From Ignavibacteria bacterium (lineage in GTDB: Bacteria > Bacteroidota > Ignavibacteria > Tepidaquicellales > Tepidaquicellaceae): a stretch of DNA of 64,000 nt. The notes beneath the pieces are model-generated. The model worked only from the letters and a program-made list of their open reading frames with translations. It did no database searches and was not told the DNA's origin. This document shows, in pieces, positions 1 through 9,102 of the stretch. The position numbers and the translations under genes were made by a program. Positions within the stretch are counted from its first letter, which is position 1; every line of letters begins with the position of its first letter. The stretch lies in contig JBAZNU010000002.1 in assembly GCA_041649015.1 (NCBI GenBank), positions 434,001-498,000 of the forward strand. The letters are read 5' to 3'.

Positions 1-2
1 TA

Positions 3-803
3 AGCGCGTGGATATGGGGCGGAATTGAAATGAAGTATTCTCATGAAGAAGATAATAGAGAAAACGGTTTTGTCGAAATATTTTCGACACAAATAATGAA
101 ATCAAGTTCTTACGTAGGTAAGGTTACAAAATACTTTCCCATGCTTCTTTCTGCGGGCAATTATTTGAATTTTATGCTTCAGGGTGTTAACGATGAAGCA
201 ACGGTTAAAATACAAATATTATACGACATAGATAATAACGGAAAGTACAATGAAGATAAAGATATAATACTTCAATCGAAACCAGTCTCTCTGAATTTCA
301 GAGGTTGGAAAGAAGTAAAGATAAAACTTGATGAAGATAATTTCAGCATTGTATCAAAGTTTAACGATGATTTTACTGTTACTGAAGAAGAAGCCATTGG
401 TATTCAGTTTGAATATGAAACAGGAAAAAACTTTAAAGATTCGAAATTTGTAACCGGTATCGCACTCATATCAGAAATTCAGAATAAGGACAGCTTTACG
501 CAGAATGAAAAAGAATCAAACACTTCTATTAATGACAAGGAATCTTATTTTAATGCTAAAAACTATCCGAATCCGTTTAATCCAACAACAACGATTAGTT
601 TTACACTTCAGGAAAGTTCTTATGTTAAACTTACAGTTTATGACAGGTTAGGGAGAGAAGTAAAAACGCTAATAGATGAGAACAGAAATGCAGGTACACA
701 CACGACTGAATTTAATGCATCAGGACTTCCAAGTGGTATTTATTTTTACAGAATTAAGACTGACTCCAGGACTGAGGTTCGCAAAATGATTCTTGCTAAA
801 TAA
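3..803 (+). CDS. Type IX-secreted protein, C-terminal part (5' end outside window)
   Basis: The reading frame is open from base 3, so the gene begins before the window and the ATG at 30 is probably internal. The last 85 or so residues form a type IX secretion (T9SS type A) sorting domain: the NYPNPFNPTTTI motif, then VYDRLGREVKTL, GIYFYRI and the basic tail RKMILAK. Such domains direct export across the outer membrane and are usually cleaved. Upstream there is a beta-rich stretch with an Asp/Asn-rich loop (DIDNNGKYNED) that could bind calcium. The catalytic or binding role cannot be told from the part seen. A hairpin terminator follows directly. Confidence 0.8.
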   Translation, partial: SAWIWGGIEMKYSHEEDNRENGFVEIFSTQIMKSSSYVGKVTKYFPMLLSAGNYLNFMLQGVNDEATVKIQILYDIDNNGKYNEDKDIILQSKPVSLNFRGWKEVKIKLDEDNFSIVSKFNDDFTVTEEEAIGIQFEYETGKNFKDSKFVTGIALISEIQNKDSFTQNEKESNTSINDKESYFNAKNYPNPFNPTTTISFTLQESSYVKLTVYDRLGREVKTLIDENRNAGTHTTEFNASGLPSGIYFYRIKTDSRTEVRKMILAK

Positions 804-827
804 TTTCTGTATAAATCAATAAAATAG

Positions 828-851
828 GGCATCGATTAGATGCCTTTTTTT
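828..851 (+). terminator. Rho-independent terminator of the first gene
   Basis: Arms GGCATC (828-833) and GATGCC (839-844) enclose a GATTA loop and are followed by a run of seven T. It ends the type IX cargo transcript and touches the stop codon of the convergent thioesterase gene. Confidence 0.8.
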
Positions 852-1341
852 ATTCTCTCATTATGTTACATTCAATTTCGTATTGTTTAATTTCATCTAC
901 AAAAGTTTCCGGAAAAGGAACCGGGCGGTTTGATACAAAATCAACATTCACAAGAATTCCTTTACCGGTAGATAGTATTATATTTTCCTTATGATTGACA
1001 ATAACGTGTTCAAAGCAAAAGCTTGAGTTCTTTATCCATGAAACCCTTGTAAATACATCAAGAACATCATCCAATTTAGCAACGTTATGATAGTCTACGG
1101 AATTGTGCACAACAAACACTTTTAGTCCGTCAGTGAAAGTACCGTCAGGACTGAGGTTATACCCGAAAGCTCTTCTGTATTCGAGTCTCCCGATTTCCAT
1201 ATATCTAAGATAATAAGAATTGTGGACTATCCCCTGCCAATCCACTTCCCAAGTTCTAACACGCACCTGGACTTTATGTTTGAACAGCAATATATCTTCT
1301 TTTTTCAAATTTGTATTTTCGTTTTTATTTAAAAATTGCAT
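850..1341 (-). CDS. Acyl-CoA thioesterase, YbgC/FadM (4HBT) hotdog family
   Basis: A 163-residue single-domain hotdog protein. The signature VRTWEVDWQGIVHNSYYLRYME at residues 28-49 matches the 4-hydroxybenzoyl-CoA thioesterase/YbgC family, with the catalytic Asp at residue 34 and the following long helix. Family members hydrolyse acyl-CoA thioesters in the cytoplasm; the physiological substrate is unknown here. The chosen ATG gives a polar tail of about 20 residues before the fold. It is transcribed away from the GTPase gene, with about 100 bp of AT-rich DNA between them holding both promoters. Confidence 0.8.
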   Translation of the reverse strand: MQFLNKNENTNLKKEDILLFKHKVQVRVRTWEVDWQGIVHNSYYLRYMEIGRLEYRRAFGYNLSPDGTFTDGLKVFVVHNSVDYHNVAKLDDVLDVFTRVSWIKNSSFCFEHVIVNHKENIILSTGKGILVNVDFVSNRPVPFPETFVDEIKQYEIECNIMRE

Positions 1342-1441
1342 AAAGATACTACTAAATCACTTAAAAAATAAGAATAAAATTAGTATATTTACAATTCTAT
1401 ATCAAATTTCTAAATATTTTTCACAAACAAACTTAATTTTT

Positions 1442-2773
1442 ATGGACAAGATTAAAGTTCTTATTATGGGTGCCGCAGGCAGAGATTTTCACAATTTTAA
1501 TACAGTTTATCGTGATAATCCGAGATATGAAGTTGTAGCTTTTACTGCAACTCAAATCCCCTACATTGACGACAGGAAATATCCTGCTGCTTTATGCGGA
1601 AAATTGTATCCTAAAGGAATACCGATCTATCCGGAATCAGAATTAGTAAACCTCATCAAAAAGTATAAAGTCGATGAAGTGGTCTTTGCATATTCTGATG
1701 TTACATTCAATTATGTTATGACAAAAGCAGCTATTGTAAACAGCGTAGGTGCTTCATTCAAAATGCTTAGTTATGATGCGACATCCATTAAATCTAAAAA
1801 ACCTGTTATAGCGGTTGTCGCAGCGAGAACGGGAGCAGGAAAAAGCCAGACATCGAGAAAAGTGATCGAAGTATTAATGGCAATGGGTAAGAAAGTTGTT
1901 GCTGTCAGACATCCGATGCCTTACGGCGATCTTGTAAAACAAAAAGTACAAAGATTTGCAACTATAGCAGACCTTAAAAAGCATAAATGCACAATTGAGG
2001 AAATGGAAGAATATGAACCACACGTTGCCAGAGGTAATGTAATTTATTCAGGAGTTGACTACGAAGCCATTTTAAGAGAGGCAGAAAAGGAAGCCGACGT
2101 AATTCTCTGGGACGGAGGTAACAACGATAATCCATTTTACAAAGCCGACCTTGTTATTACCGTAGTTGATCCTCACAGACCCGGTCATGAACTTACTTAT
2201 TTCCCGAGTGTAACAAATCTGTTGATTTCAGACGTAGTGGTTATTAATAAAATTGATTCAGCAACACCTGAAAAAGTTAATGAAGTCAGAGACAATGTGT
2301 TAAAGATTAATCCAAAGGCTGTTATAATCGAAGCAGCTTCTCCAGTATCTCTTGAAAAAATAGATGAGATAAAAAATATAGACGGTAAAAAAGTTCTTGT
2401 AGTGGAAGACGGACCAACACTTACGCATGGTGAAATGAAGTTCGGAGCAGGAACAATTGCTTCTCAGAAATTCGGTGCAAAATCTCTGGTAGATCCAAGA
2501 AAGTACGCTGTTAAAAGTATAAGCGAAACTTACAAGAAATATCCTAATATCGGAGTATTACTGCCGGCTATGGGTTATGGAGATAAGCAGGTAAAAGATC
2601 TGGAATCCACAATTAATAAAGTACCTTGCGATTCAGTAATAATAGGAACCCCAATAGATTTAAGACGAATAGTCAAAATTAAGAAACCATGTGCCAGGGT
2701 ATCATATGATTTACAGGAAATCGGGAAACCAGATATTACAGATATTTTAAAGAAGATGTTTAAAAAGAAATAG
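1442..2773 (+). CDS. COG2403-type GTPase, cyclic 2,3-diphosphoglycerate synthetase-like
   Basis: A 443-residue protein starting MDKIKVLIMGAAGRDFHNFN. The N-terminal 115 residues look like a Rossmann-type domain; a P-loop with GAGKSQTSRK lies near residues 130-140, and a G4-like motif VVINKID is near residue 300. This arrangement is that of COG2403, the family of archaeal cyclic 2,3-diphosphoglycerate synthetase, widespread in bacteria with no proven role. The frame stays open to base 1220, but the upstream part overlaps the opposite thioesterase gene and is low-complexity, so the ATG at 1442 is preferred. The gene stands alone, with a strong terminator behind it. Family assignment is firm; the substrate is not known. 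Confidence 0.75.
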   Translation: MDKIKVLIMGAAGRDFHNFNTVYRDNPRYEVVAFTATQIPYIDDRKYPAALCGKLYPKGIPIYPESELVNLIKKYKVDEVVFAYSDVTFNYVMTKAAIVNSVGASFKMLSYDATSIKSKKPVIAVVAARTGAGKSQTSRKVIEVLMAMGKKVVAVRHPMPYGDLVKQKVQRFATIADLKKHKCTIEEMEEYEPHVARGNVIYSGVDYEAILREAEKEADVILWDGGNNDNPFYKADLVITVVDPHRPGHELTYFPSVTNLLISDVVVINKIDSATPEKVNEVRDNVLKINPKAVIIEAASPVSLEKIDEIKNIDGKKVLVVEDGPTLTHGEMKFGAGTIASQKFGAKSLVDPRKYAVKSISETYKKYPNIGVLLPAMGYGDKQVKDLESTINKVPCDSVIIGTPIDLRRIVKIKKPCARVSYDLQEIGKPDITDILKKMFKKK

Positions 2774-2794
2774 ATAAAACAAGCGTAATCTATT

Positions 2795-2827
2795 AAAAAA
2801 GGCTGATAATAACTTATCAGCCTTTTT
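2795..2827. terminator. Bidirectional hairpin terminator
   Basis: Arms GGCTGATAA (2801-2809) and TTATCAGCC (2814-2822) with loop TAAC, flanked by A6 and T5. It can end both the GTPase transcript and the convergent pyrC-valS operon. Confidence 0.85.
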
Positions 2828-2834
2828 GTATTAA

Positions 2835-5468
2835 TCAGGATATATTTTTTAATTTCTTGAGTTTTTCCTCAGATTCTTTCAGCTTCATTTGTTCTTTTTC
2901 TATTATATCGGGTGCCGCTTTTTCAAGAAAATTCTTGTTTCCGAGTTTTTTCTTGAGACTATTTATGTATGATATAAGTGATTCCAGATCTTTATTTTTA
3001 TTTTTTGAATTTCCTGAGTCCTTTATTTGAGGTATTTCGTTTAGAAATTCAAATCTAACCGCAAAATAATTACCGGAAATTCCATTAAACTCTTTATCAT
3101 CTTTAATTTCCACAACTTTATTTTTGTGGTTAACAAGAAGTTGTAATAATCCGGTTATAGAAGGTAATATACATTCTGAAGTTGAGTTCAAAGGTTTAAT
3201 ATAAATGTCGTACGAATAATTATTTATTCCTGAATATAAAGACCTTACATTTCGGGTCACAGTAACTAAATCTTTCAAATACTCGAAAGAAACCTCTATG
3301 TTTTCGTTAATCTTTCCTTCCTCAATCTGCGGGAAATTCTCAAATGAGATTGTTTTTCCGTTTCTGTCATCTTTAAGTATGTGCCATATTTCTTCTGTTA
3401 CGTAGGGTATAACAGGGTGTAGAAGCACAAGTACTTTTTCATACATCACAAGAGCTTCATCTATAAGTAATCTACCGGATTCTGGATTGGAATTAACCTT
3501 GTTCTTAATAAGTTCTATGTACCAATCACAGAAATCATTCCATATAAATCCGTACAAAGATTTTGTATAATCGTTAAGCCTGTACGCTTCAAGAAAGAAA
3601 TTAATTTCTTTTATTGTTGTATTAAACCTGCTTTCTATCCATTTTTCTGCAATGTCATTCTCCAAGAATTCATTACCGTATTCATTAGAATTGTAAACTT
3701 TGTCACGCATCATCATAAGAAAACGGCCAGCATTCCACAATTTTGTAATGAAGTTTCTACCTATTTCAGTGTTCTTTTCATCAAACAAAACATCGCTTCC
3801 AAGCGGAGCAAGATATACAATAGTAAACCTTAGTGCATCCGCGCCATAGTTGTCAATTAGAACAAGAGGATCAGGTGAATTACCAAGTGATTTTGACATT
3901 TTTCTACCCTTACCATCTCTGACAGTTGAATGGAAATACACATCTTTAAAAGGAATATCATGCATGTACTCAAGACCGGAAATTATCATTCTTGCCACCC
4001 ATAAGAAAATAATCTCAGGAGCAGTTGAAAGAAAATCTGTAGGATAATAATAATTCAATTCCTTATTCTGCTTATCATCGGAGTTATTTTTCCAATTAAA
4101 AACACTGAATGGCCATAACCAGGACGAAAACCAGGTGTCCAGTACATCATTATCTTGTTCCCAGTTTTCAATATCTGCAGGGGGTGTTGTTTCGCTATAT
4201 ATTTCCCCGGTTTGCTTATGATACCAAATTGGAATCTGATGTCCCCACCATAGCTGCCTCGAAATGCACCAGTCTTTCACATTATCCAACCAATGAAAAT
4301 AAGTCTTAGTCCATTTTTCGGGATGAAACTTGATTTTTCCTTCTTTAACTACCTGAATTGCAGGTTTAGAAAGCTTTTGCATAGACACAAACCATTGATC
4401 CGATAAGAATGGTTCAATTACAGCTCCAGAACGCTCAGAAACAGAAACGTTATGAATATAATCTTCGTCTTTAACAAAATAACCTTCTGTATGAAGCTTT
4501 TTAAGTATGTTTTTACGAGCTTCATTAACAGATTGTCCTTCGAAATCATATCCATTTTCATTGAGCTTTCCGTCTTTTGTAAGAATGTTTATAGTCTCAA
4601 GGTTATGTCTTTTACCTAGCTCAAAATCATTCATATCATGTGCAGGTGTTACTTTTAAAGCACCTGTACCGAATGACATGTCGACATATTCATCGAAAAT
4701 AATGGGTATAGATTTATTTAAAATCGGTAATATTACACTCTTCCCTTTATACTTCAAATAACGCTTATCTTTCGGATTTACTGCAACAGCAGTATCCCCC
4801 AGCATAGTTTCAGGTCTTGTCGTTGCTATAACTAAGAAATCATTATTATTATGTATAAAATACTTTATATAATATAGCTTATCTCTGCTTTCTTTATAAC
4901 TTATTTCATCATCACTTAATGCTGTTTGTGTAATACTATCCCAGTTTATAATTCTTTTTCCTTTGTATATATATCCCTTTTTATACAAATCGACAAAGAC
5001 TTCCTTTACAGCTTTTGACAATCCCTCATCGAGTGTAAACCTTTCTTTAGACCAGTCAACCGAATATCCCAATTTTCTTACTTGCTGAAGAATTATACCG
5101 CCATATTTTTCCTTCCATTCCCACACTTTTTTAATAAATTCATCCCTACCCAGATCATATTTACTTATATTTTCTTTCCTTAACTGTTCTTCGACTTTTA
5201 TCTGAGTTGCTATTCCTGCATGATCCATTCCCGGGACCCAGCATACTTCAAAGCCTGACATCCTTTTCCAGCGGCAATAGATGTCCTGTATTGTAAGGTT
5301 TAAAACGTGACCAATATGCAGCATGCCTGTTACGTTAGGCGGAGGTATAACAACTGAAAACTTAGGCTTTTCTGAGACTTCTGATTTATAAATCTCATTT
5401 CCTTCCCAATATCTTTGCCATTTTTCTTCAACTTTTCTGGGATCGTATTTTGCAGGTATTTCTTTCAT
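2835..5468 (-). CDS. valS: Valyl-tRNA synthetase
   Basis: Charges tRNA-Val with valine in the cytoplasm. The 877 residues match the usual length. The class I signatures are clear: HIGH at residues 51-54 (PPPNVTGMLHIGH) and KMSKS at 523-527. The editing domain lies between them (ATTRPETMLGDTAV near 215-230). The anticodon-binding region and a Lys/Glu-rich coiled coil at the C-terminus (about 820-877) complete the bacterial ValRS layout. Its ATG overlaps the ParA gene's stop by one base (TAATG), so translation is probably coupled. It is the last gene of the pyrC operon. Confidence 0.97.
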   Translation of the reverse strand: MKEIPAKYDPRKVEEKWQRYWEGNEIYKSEVSEKPKFSVVIPPPNVTGMLHIGHVLNLTIQDIYCRWKRMSGFEVCWVPGMDHAGIATQIKVEEQLRKENISKYDLGRDEFIKKVWEWKEKYGGIILQQVRKLGYSVDWSKERFTLDEGLSKAVKEVFVDLYKKGYIYKGKRIINWDSITQTALSDDEISYKESRDKLYYIKYFIHNNNDFLVIATTRPETMLGDTAVAVNPKDKRYLKYKGKSVILPILNKSIPIIFDEYVDMSFGTGALKVTPAHDMNDFELGKRHNLETINILTKDGKLNENGYDFEGQSVNEARKNILKKLHTEGYFVKDEDYIHNVSVSERSGAVIEPFLSDQWFVSMQKLSKPAIQVVKEGKIKFHPEKWTKTYFHWLDNVKDWCISRQLWWGHQIPIWYHKQTGEIYSETTPPADIENWEQDNDVLDTWFSSWLWPFSVFNWKNNSDDKQNKELNYYYPTDFLSTAPEIIFLWVARMIISGLEYMHDIPFKDVYFHSTVRDGKGRKMSKSLGNSPDPLVLIDNYGADALRFTIVYLAPLGSDVLFDEKNTEIGRNFITKLWNAGRFLMMMRDKVYNSNEYGNEFLENDIAEKWIESRFNTTIKEINFFLEAYRLNDYTKSLYGFIWNDFCDWYIELIKNKVNSNPESGRLLIDEALVMYEKVLVLLHPVIPYVTEEIWHILKDDRNGKTISFENFPQIEEGKINENIEVSFEYLKDLVTVTRNVRSLYSGINNYSYDIYIKPLNSTSECILPSITGLLQLLVNHKNKVVEIKDDKEFNGISGNYFAVRFEFLNEIPQIKDSGNSKNKNKDLESLISYINSLKKKLGNKNFLEKAAPDIIEKEQMKLKESEEKLKKLKNIS

Positions 5469-6253
5469 TATTGGTCTTTGTTTATTAATTCCTGATTTTT
5501 CGTTATTAATTCATAAGATAAATTTATATATGCTAATGAACCGTCTGAATTTATTCTGTACAAACATAGAGGTTTACCATAAAACGTGGCTTCGTTCAGC
5601 AGATTAGTCACAGGAATTGTTGTCTCGAGCATATATCCCGAATACTTTAATCGAAGTTCCCGTTCAGATATTTCCGTAACCTTTGAGTTTTTCTCATACA
5701 TCGTTAATAATATACCTTCTATATCTAAATATGGATTTGAAACTTCCCTGACCCAGCTTATGTAATCAAAAAGTTTATCAACAGCATCGAGCGAAAAATG
5801 TCCGCATTTAACCGGAATTAAAACCGAATCAGACGCTGTTAGAGCGTTCAGAGTAATACCTCTCAGTGTTGGTGGACAGTCTATAATAATAAAATCGTAT
5901 CTGCTTTTTACGTCTTTAAGTGCATTTCTTAAAATTACTCTGTTCTCTGTCATTTTAGCAAATCTTTCATCATTCTGAATCGAATTAATATTCGCAGGAA
6001 CGAAATCTAAATATGGCAGGTCTGTTTTGTGAATAGTATACTCAATTGCTTTTGCAAAATTAAATATTTCCGAAATACCTGCTTTTATTCGGTCGGGTGT
6101 AAATCCCATAGCTACTGCCGAAGAACCATAGGGATCTATATCAATTAGTAATGTTGATTTTTCTGCTAATGCCAATGATGCAGCTAAATTAACGGCCGTT
6201 GTTGTTTTGCCGACACCACCTTTAGCAATACATACACTTATAATCTTAGCCAT
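5468..6253 (-). CDS. ParA/Soj-family ATPase
   Basis: A 261-residue deviant-Walker P-loop ATPase. KGGVGKTTTA at residues 11-20 is the ParA/MinD signature, with the second lysine inside the loop; IDIDPYGSS and IIIDCPPTL are the Walker A' and B regions. ParA proteins position chromosomes, plasmids or other cargo by ATP-dependent binding to DNA or membrane. No ParB gene or parS-like site lies next to it. Instead the gene is wedged between an FAH hydrolase (8-bp overlap) and valS (1-bp overlap). The cargo is therefore unknown, and it may be an orphan ParA rather than the chromosomal Soj. Confidence 0.85.
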   Translation of the reverse strand: MAKIISVCIAKGGVGKTTTAVNLAASLALAEKSTLLIDIDPYGSSAVAMGFTPDRIKAGISEIFNFAKAIEYTIHKTDLPYLDFVPANINSIQNDERFAKMTENRVILRNALKDVKSRYDFIIIDCPPTLRGITLNALTASDSVLIPVKCGHFSLDAVDKLFDYISWVREVSNPYLDIEGILLTMYEKNSKVTEISERELRLKYSGYMLETTIPVTNLLNEATFYGKPLCLYRINSDGSLAYINLSYELITKNQELINKDQ

Positions 6254-6926
6254 TGAATCTCACTTTCAGTTCTAACATACCACTTAAACTAGCTCGTAAC
6301 TCATCACCTTGCTTCAACTGACCAACACCTTCAGGTGTTCCCGTAAAAATCAAATCTCCTTTTGATAGTCCGAAAATTGTTGATAAATATGATATTAACT
6401 TATATATATTTATAATCATTAAACTCGTATTACTAAACTGTTTTATAGTATTATTAATTTCCAGTGAAAAATCTAAATTCATTGGATCAGTAATATTCAA
6501 CTTTGTCAAAAGGTCACTAACAGGTGCAGAATTAAAGAAACCTTTTGAAGTCCCCCACGGTAAACCTAATTTTTTTGCATCAGATTGTACATCACGGAGA
6601 GTTAAATCAATTCCTATACCATATCCAAATATATTTTCCGTTGCATCTGATTCCTTCACATTTCTGCAATCATTATCAATAGCAACAACTACTTCCGTTT
6701 CGTAGTGTACATTGTTCGATATTTTCTTACCGTTAAACTCAGGAATATTTATAATACCGTTATTTTGTACTATTGAAGTACTTGGTTTAAAAAATATGAC
6801 GGGAGATATCGGTGCCTTTTCATCACCAAACTCTTTTATATGGTCAAAATAGTTTTTTCCAATGCAAAATATATTGTTTACTCTGAACTTCTCATTGCTT
6901 CCTGATATATTTAAAATTCTGTTCAA
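6246..6926 (-). CDS. Fumarylacetoacetate hydrolase (FAH) family protein
   Basis: A 226-residue member of the FAH superfamily, which cleaves or decarboxylates small 2-oxo and diketo acids with a bound divalent metal. Visible signatures are NIFCIGKNYFDH near residue 20, HYETEVVVAID near 73 with the metal-ligand glutamates, and GDLIFTGTPEGVG near the end. The length fits the short single-domain oxaloacetate/acylpyruvate hydrolase branch. It sits one base after pyrC and overlaps the ParA gene by 8 bp. The exact substrate cannot be read from sequence. Confidence 0.85.
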   Translation of the reverse strand: MNRILNISGSNEKFRVNNIFCIGKNYFDHIKEFGDEKAPISPVIFFKPSTSIVQNNGIINIPEFNGKKISNNVHYETEVVVAIDNDCRNVKESDATENIFGYGIGIDLTLRDVQSDAKKLGLPWGTSKGFFNSAPVSDLLTKLNITDPMNLDFSLEINNTIKQFSNTSLMIINIYKLISYLSTIFGLSKGDLIFTGTPEGVGQLKQGDELRASLSGMLELKVRFNG

Positions 6927-6927
6927 T

Positions 6928-8214
6928 TTACAATTCGGATTTTAAAAATTTGCTATTGTTATAAATTCCATATGGTTTACATTTAACCTCAAAACCATTA
7001 AAAGGGGTATTTTTACTTTTTGATTTAAACTTTTTCGTGTCTATTACCCAATTCGTATTCGTATCAAGAATCGTCAGATTTGCTTTTTCTCCCACTCGCA
7101 CAGTAATTCTTGGCAAATTCAGAAGTCGTCTTGGATTATCAGACATTTTCATTATCAGACTTTCTAAAGATATTAAACCAGTGCTAACTAAATATGTATA
7201 GCTTAATCCTATGCAGCTTTCAAGACCAACGATACCAAAAGGCGCTTTTGTCAGTCCAGCATGTTTTTCCTCACTGGTATGGGGAGCATGATCTGTACAA
7301 ATTACCTGAATAGTATCATCCTTTATTCCAGCTAATATTCTATCTACATCTGTTATTTCCCTTAAAGGAGGATTCATTTTTGCATTACTTCCCTCTCGAA
7401 TAACCATTTCATCAGTAAGTATGAAGTGATGAGGACAAGCCTCGCAAGTAATACTTTCATTAGTAGTTCTTGCATTTCTTATTAAATCAACAGTCTCTCC
7501 GCATGAAATATGCTGAACATGGTATTTTGTGCCTCTTATACTATTTGCCAGTTCTATATCATTCTTAACCGTCAGGGTTTCACTTTCATAGGGAATCCCT
7601 TCGACTTTCAATTCCTCTGATACTTTACCTTTATGAACTACGCCCTTACCACTTAACTTATAATTCTCAGCATGCTGTAAAAATGGTATTGAATATTCAG
7701 AAGTGTATTTAAAAGTCTCAATTAACACGTTTCTATTGAGCAAAGGACTGCCGTCATCAGTAAACGCTAATGCTCCAGCCTTCCGTAATTCATTTAAATC
7801 CGATAATTCATTTCCTTTTCTATTCTTAGAAGCACACGCAGAAACATTTACATCAACAATCATACCTCGAGCTTTTTGAAGAATGAAGGAAATGATTTCT
7901 CTGCTGTCTATCGGGGGTTTTGTATTCGGCATACAAAGGACACCAGTAAAACCGCCGTTAGCCGCCGATTTGACCCCTGATTCTATATCTTCCTTCTCCG
8001 TCTGACCCGGATCTCTAAAATGAACATGCATATCATAAAATCCCGGAACAACCGTTAAGTTTTCATCGCAAATTATTTCATCGTAGTCAGTTACAGAATT
8101 ATTTCCCGGAATAACAATGTTTTCAATAATACCATTTCTTATAGATAAATCAAATTTACCTTTTAAATTATCTGAAGGAGATATTATGCTGATATTTTTA
8201 AAAAGAATGTTCAA
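6928..8214 (-). CDS. pyrC: Dihydroorotase
   Basis: Catalyses the reversible ring closure of carbamoyl aspartate to dihydroorotate in pyrimidine synthesis. The 428 residues fit class I dihydroorotases of the amidohydrolase superfamily. DMHVHFRDPGQTEKED begins the metal-binding HxH (residues 63-65), and the MPNTKP, QHISC and CTDHAPH segments carry the other ligands. It heads the four-gene operon pyrC - FAH - parA - valS, with gaps or overlaps of at most eight bases. No other pyr genes are near. A tRNA-Val gene lies just upstream on the same strand. Confidence 0.93.
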   Translation of the reverse strand: MNILFKNISIISPSDNLKGKFDLSIRNGIIENIVIPGNNSVTDYDEIICDENLTVVPGFYDMHVHFRDPGQTEKEDIESGVKSAANGGFTGVLCMPNTKPPIDSREIISFILQKARGMIVDVNVSACASKNRKGNELSDLNELRKAGALAFTDDGSPLLNRNVLIETFKYTSEYSIPFLQHAENYKLSGKGVVHKGKVSEELKVEGIPYESETLTVKNDIELANSIRGTKYHVQHISCGETVDLIRNARTTNESITCEACPHHFILTDEMVIREGSNAKMNPPLREITDVDRILAGIKDDTIQVICTDHAPHTSEEKHAGLTKAPFGIVGLESCIGLSYTYLVSTGLISLESLIMKMSDNPRRLLNLPRITVRVGEKANLTILDTNTNWVIDTKKFKSKSKNTPFNGFEVKCKPYGIYNNSKFLKSEL

Positions 8215-8230
8215 AAATATTTATTTTGAG

Positions 8231-8304
8231 TGGGCAATACTGGATTCGAACCAGTGACCTCTTCCGTGTGAAGGAAGCGCGCTAACCAGCTGTGCCAATT
8301 GCCC
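8231..8304 (-). tRNA. tRNA-Val (CAC anticodon)
   Basis: Folds as a complete cloverleaf on the minus strand. The acceptor stem is GGGCAAT/ATTGCCC with discriminator A. The anticodon arm is CTTCC-TTCACAC-GGAAG, giving anticodon CAC, which reads the valine codon GUG. The T arm contains GGTTCGAATCC. CCA is not encoded. It lies between mlaE and pyrC in the same direction. Confidence 0.95.
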
Positions 8305-8328
8305 TATATTCTTTTAATTTACAAACTA

Positions 8329-9093
8329 TTAGCCAATAAGAAAATTCCATAAAATCGCATCAAGTATAAGTATCATTGCAGCACATATTACAAATGATTT
8401 GATTGTCGAAAGTCCAACACCTTCCGCACCACCTGACGTTTGAAAACCAACATAACAACCAATTGATGATATCGCGAGACCAAATACTGTTCCTTTTATA
8501 AAAGCAGCATTCACATCACCTATTTCAAATGATTTTCTGAATCCCGAAATAAATACTCCTCCTGATACATCCAGAAAAGTTGTGGAAACTATATATGAAC
8601 CAAGAATTGCAATTGCACTCGAGTAAATAATCAGAACTGGCAGCATTATTGTTGTGGCAACTATTCTCGGTGTTGCGAGATATCTAATAGGATTTATCGC
8701 CATAGCTTCCAGAGCATCTATTTGCTCAGTCACCTTCATCGTTCCTATCTCAGCACTTATTGATGCTCCGACTCTGCCCGCGAGCACAATAGCCGACAAG
8801 ACAGGACCAAGTTCAATTATGATTGCTTTCGGAGTAGCAGACCCAAGTATGCTCAAAGGTACCATTCCCCTCATTTGATACGCTGCCTGCCAGGCAGAAA
8901 CTGCACCAGTAAATAAACCGATAATAGATACAAGGATAAGAGAATTAACACCAATATGAACCATTTGGTCAAGAATTAATTTTCTGTCGATAAATACTCT
9001 TGGCAAATACTTTACAACCTGAGACTGAAGTGTAAAATAGCCTTCAACGTCCTTGAAGAAAGTAAAAACTTTTCTATAAATTAATTCAATCAA
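8329..9093 (-). CDS. mlaE: MlaE-type ABC transporter permease
   Basis: A 254-residue inner-membrane permease of the MlaE family, which moves phospholipids between inner and outer membrane. The family core is visible: GAVSAWQAAYQM, then ELGPVLSAIVLAGRVGASISAEIG and the QIDALEAMAINP segment, with about five hydrophobic helices. The start at 9093 is a TTG; the next Met in frame is about 45 residues in and would remove the family's N-terminal region. The usual partner ATPase gene (mlaF) is not downstream, where a tRNA follows, so the ATPase must lie elsewhere. It appears co-transcribed with the CBS-domain protein (9-bp gap). Confidence 0.88.
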   Translation of the reverse strand: MIELIYRKVFTFFKDVEGYFTLQSQVVKYLPRVFIDRKLILDQMVHIGVNSLILVSIIGLFTGAVSAWQAAYQMRGMVPLSILGSATPKAIIIELGPVLSAIVLAGRVGASISAEIGTMKVTEQIDALEAMAINPIRYLATPRIVATTIMLPVLIIYSSAIAILGSYIVSTTFLDVSGGVFISGFRKSFEIGDVNAAFIKGTVFGLAISSIGCYVGFQTSGGAEGVGLSTIKSFVICAAMILILDAILWNFLIG

Positions 9094-9102
9094 TTATTAT
9101 GT

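Noticed and set aside
1220..1441. N-terminal extension of the GTPase gene
   Set aside because: This part lies antisense to the thioesterase gene, and its translation is low-complexity; the conserved domain starts at 1442.
6246..8214. Amino-acid degradation cluster around the FAH gene
   Set aside because: Only one FAH-fold gene is present and its neighbours are pyrC and ParA; there is no other tyrosine or homoprotocatechuate gene.
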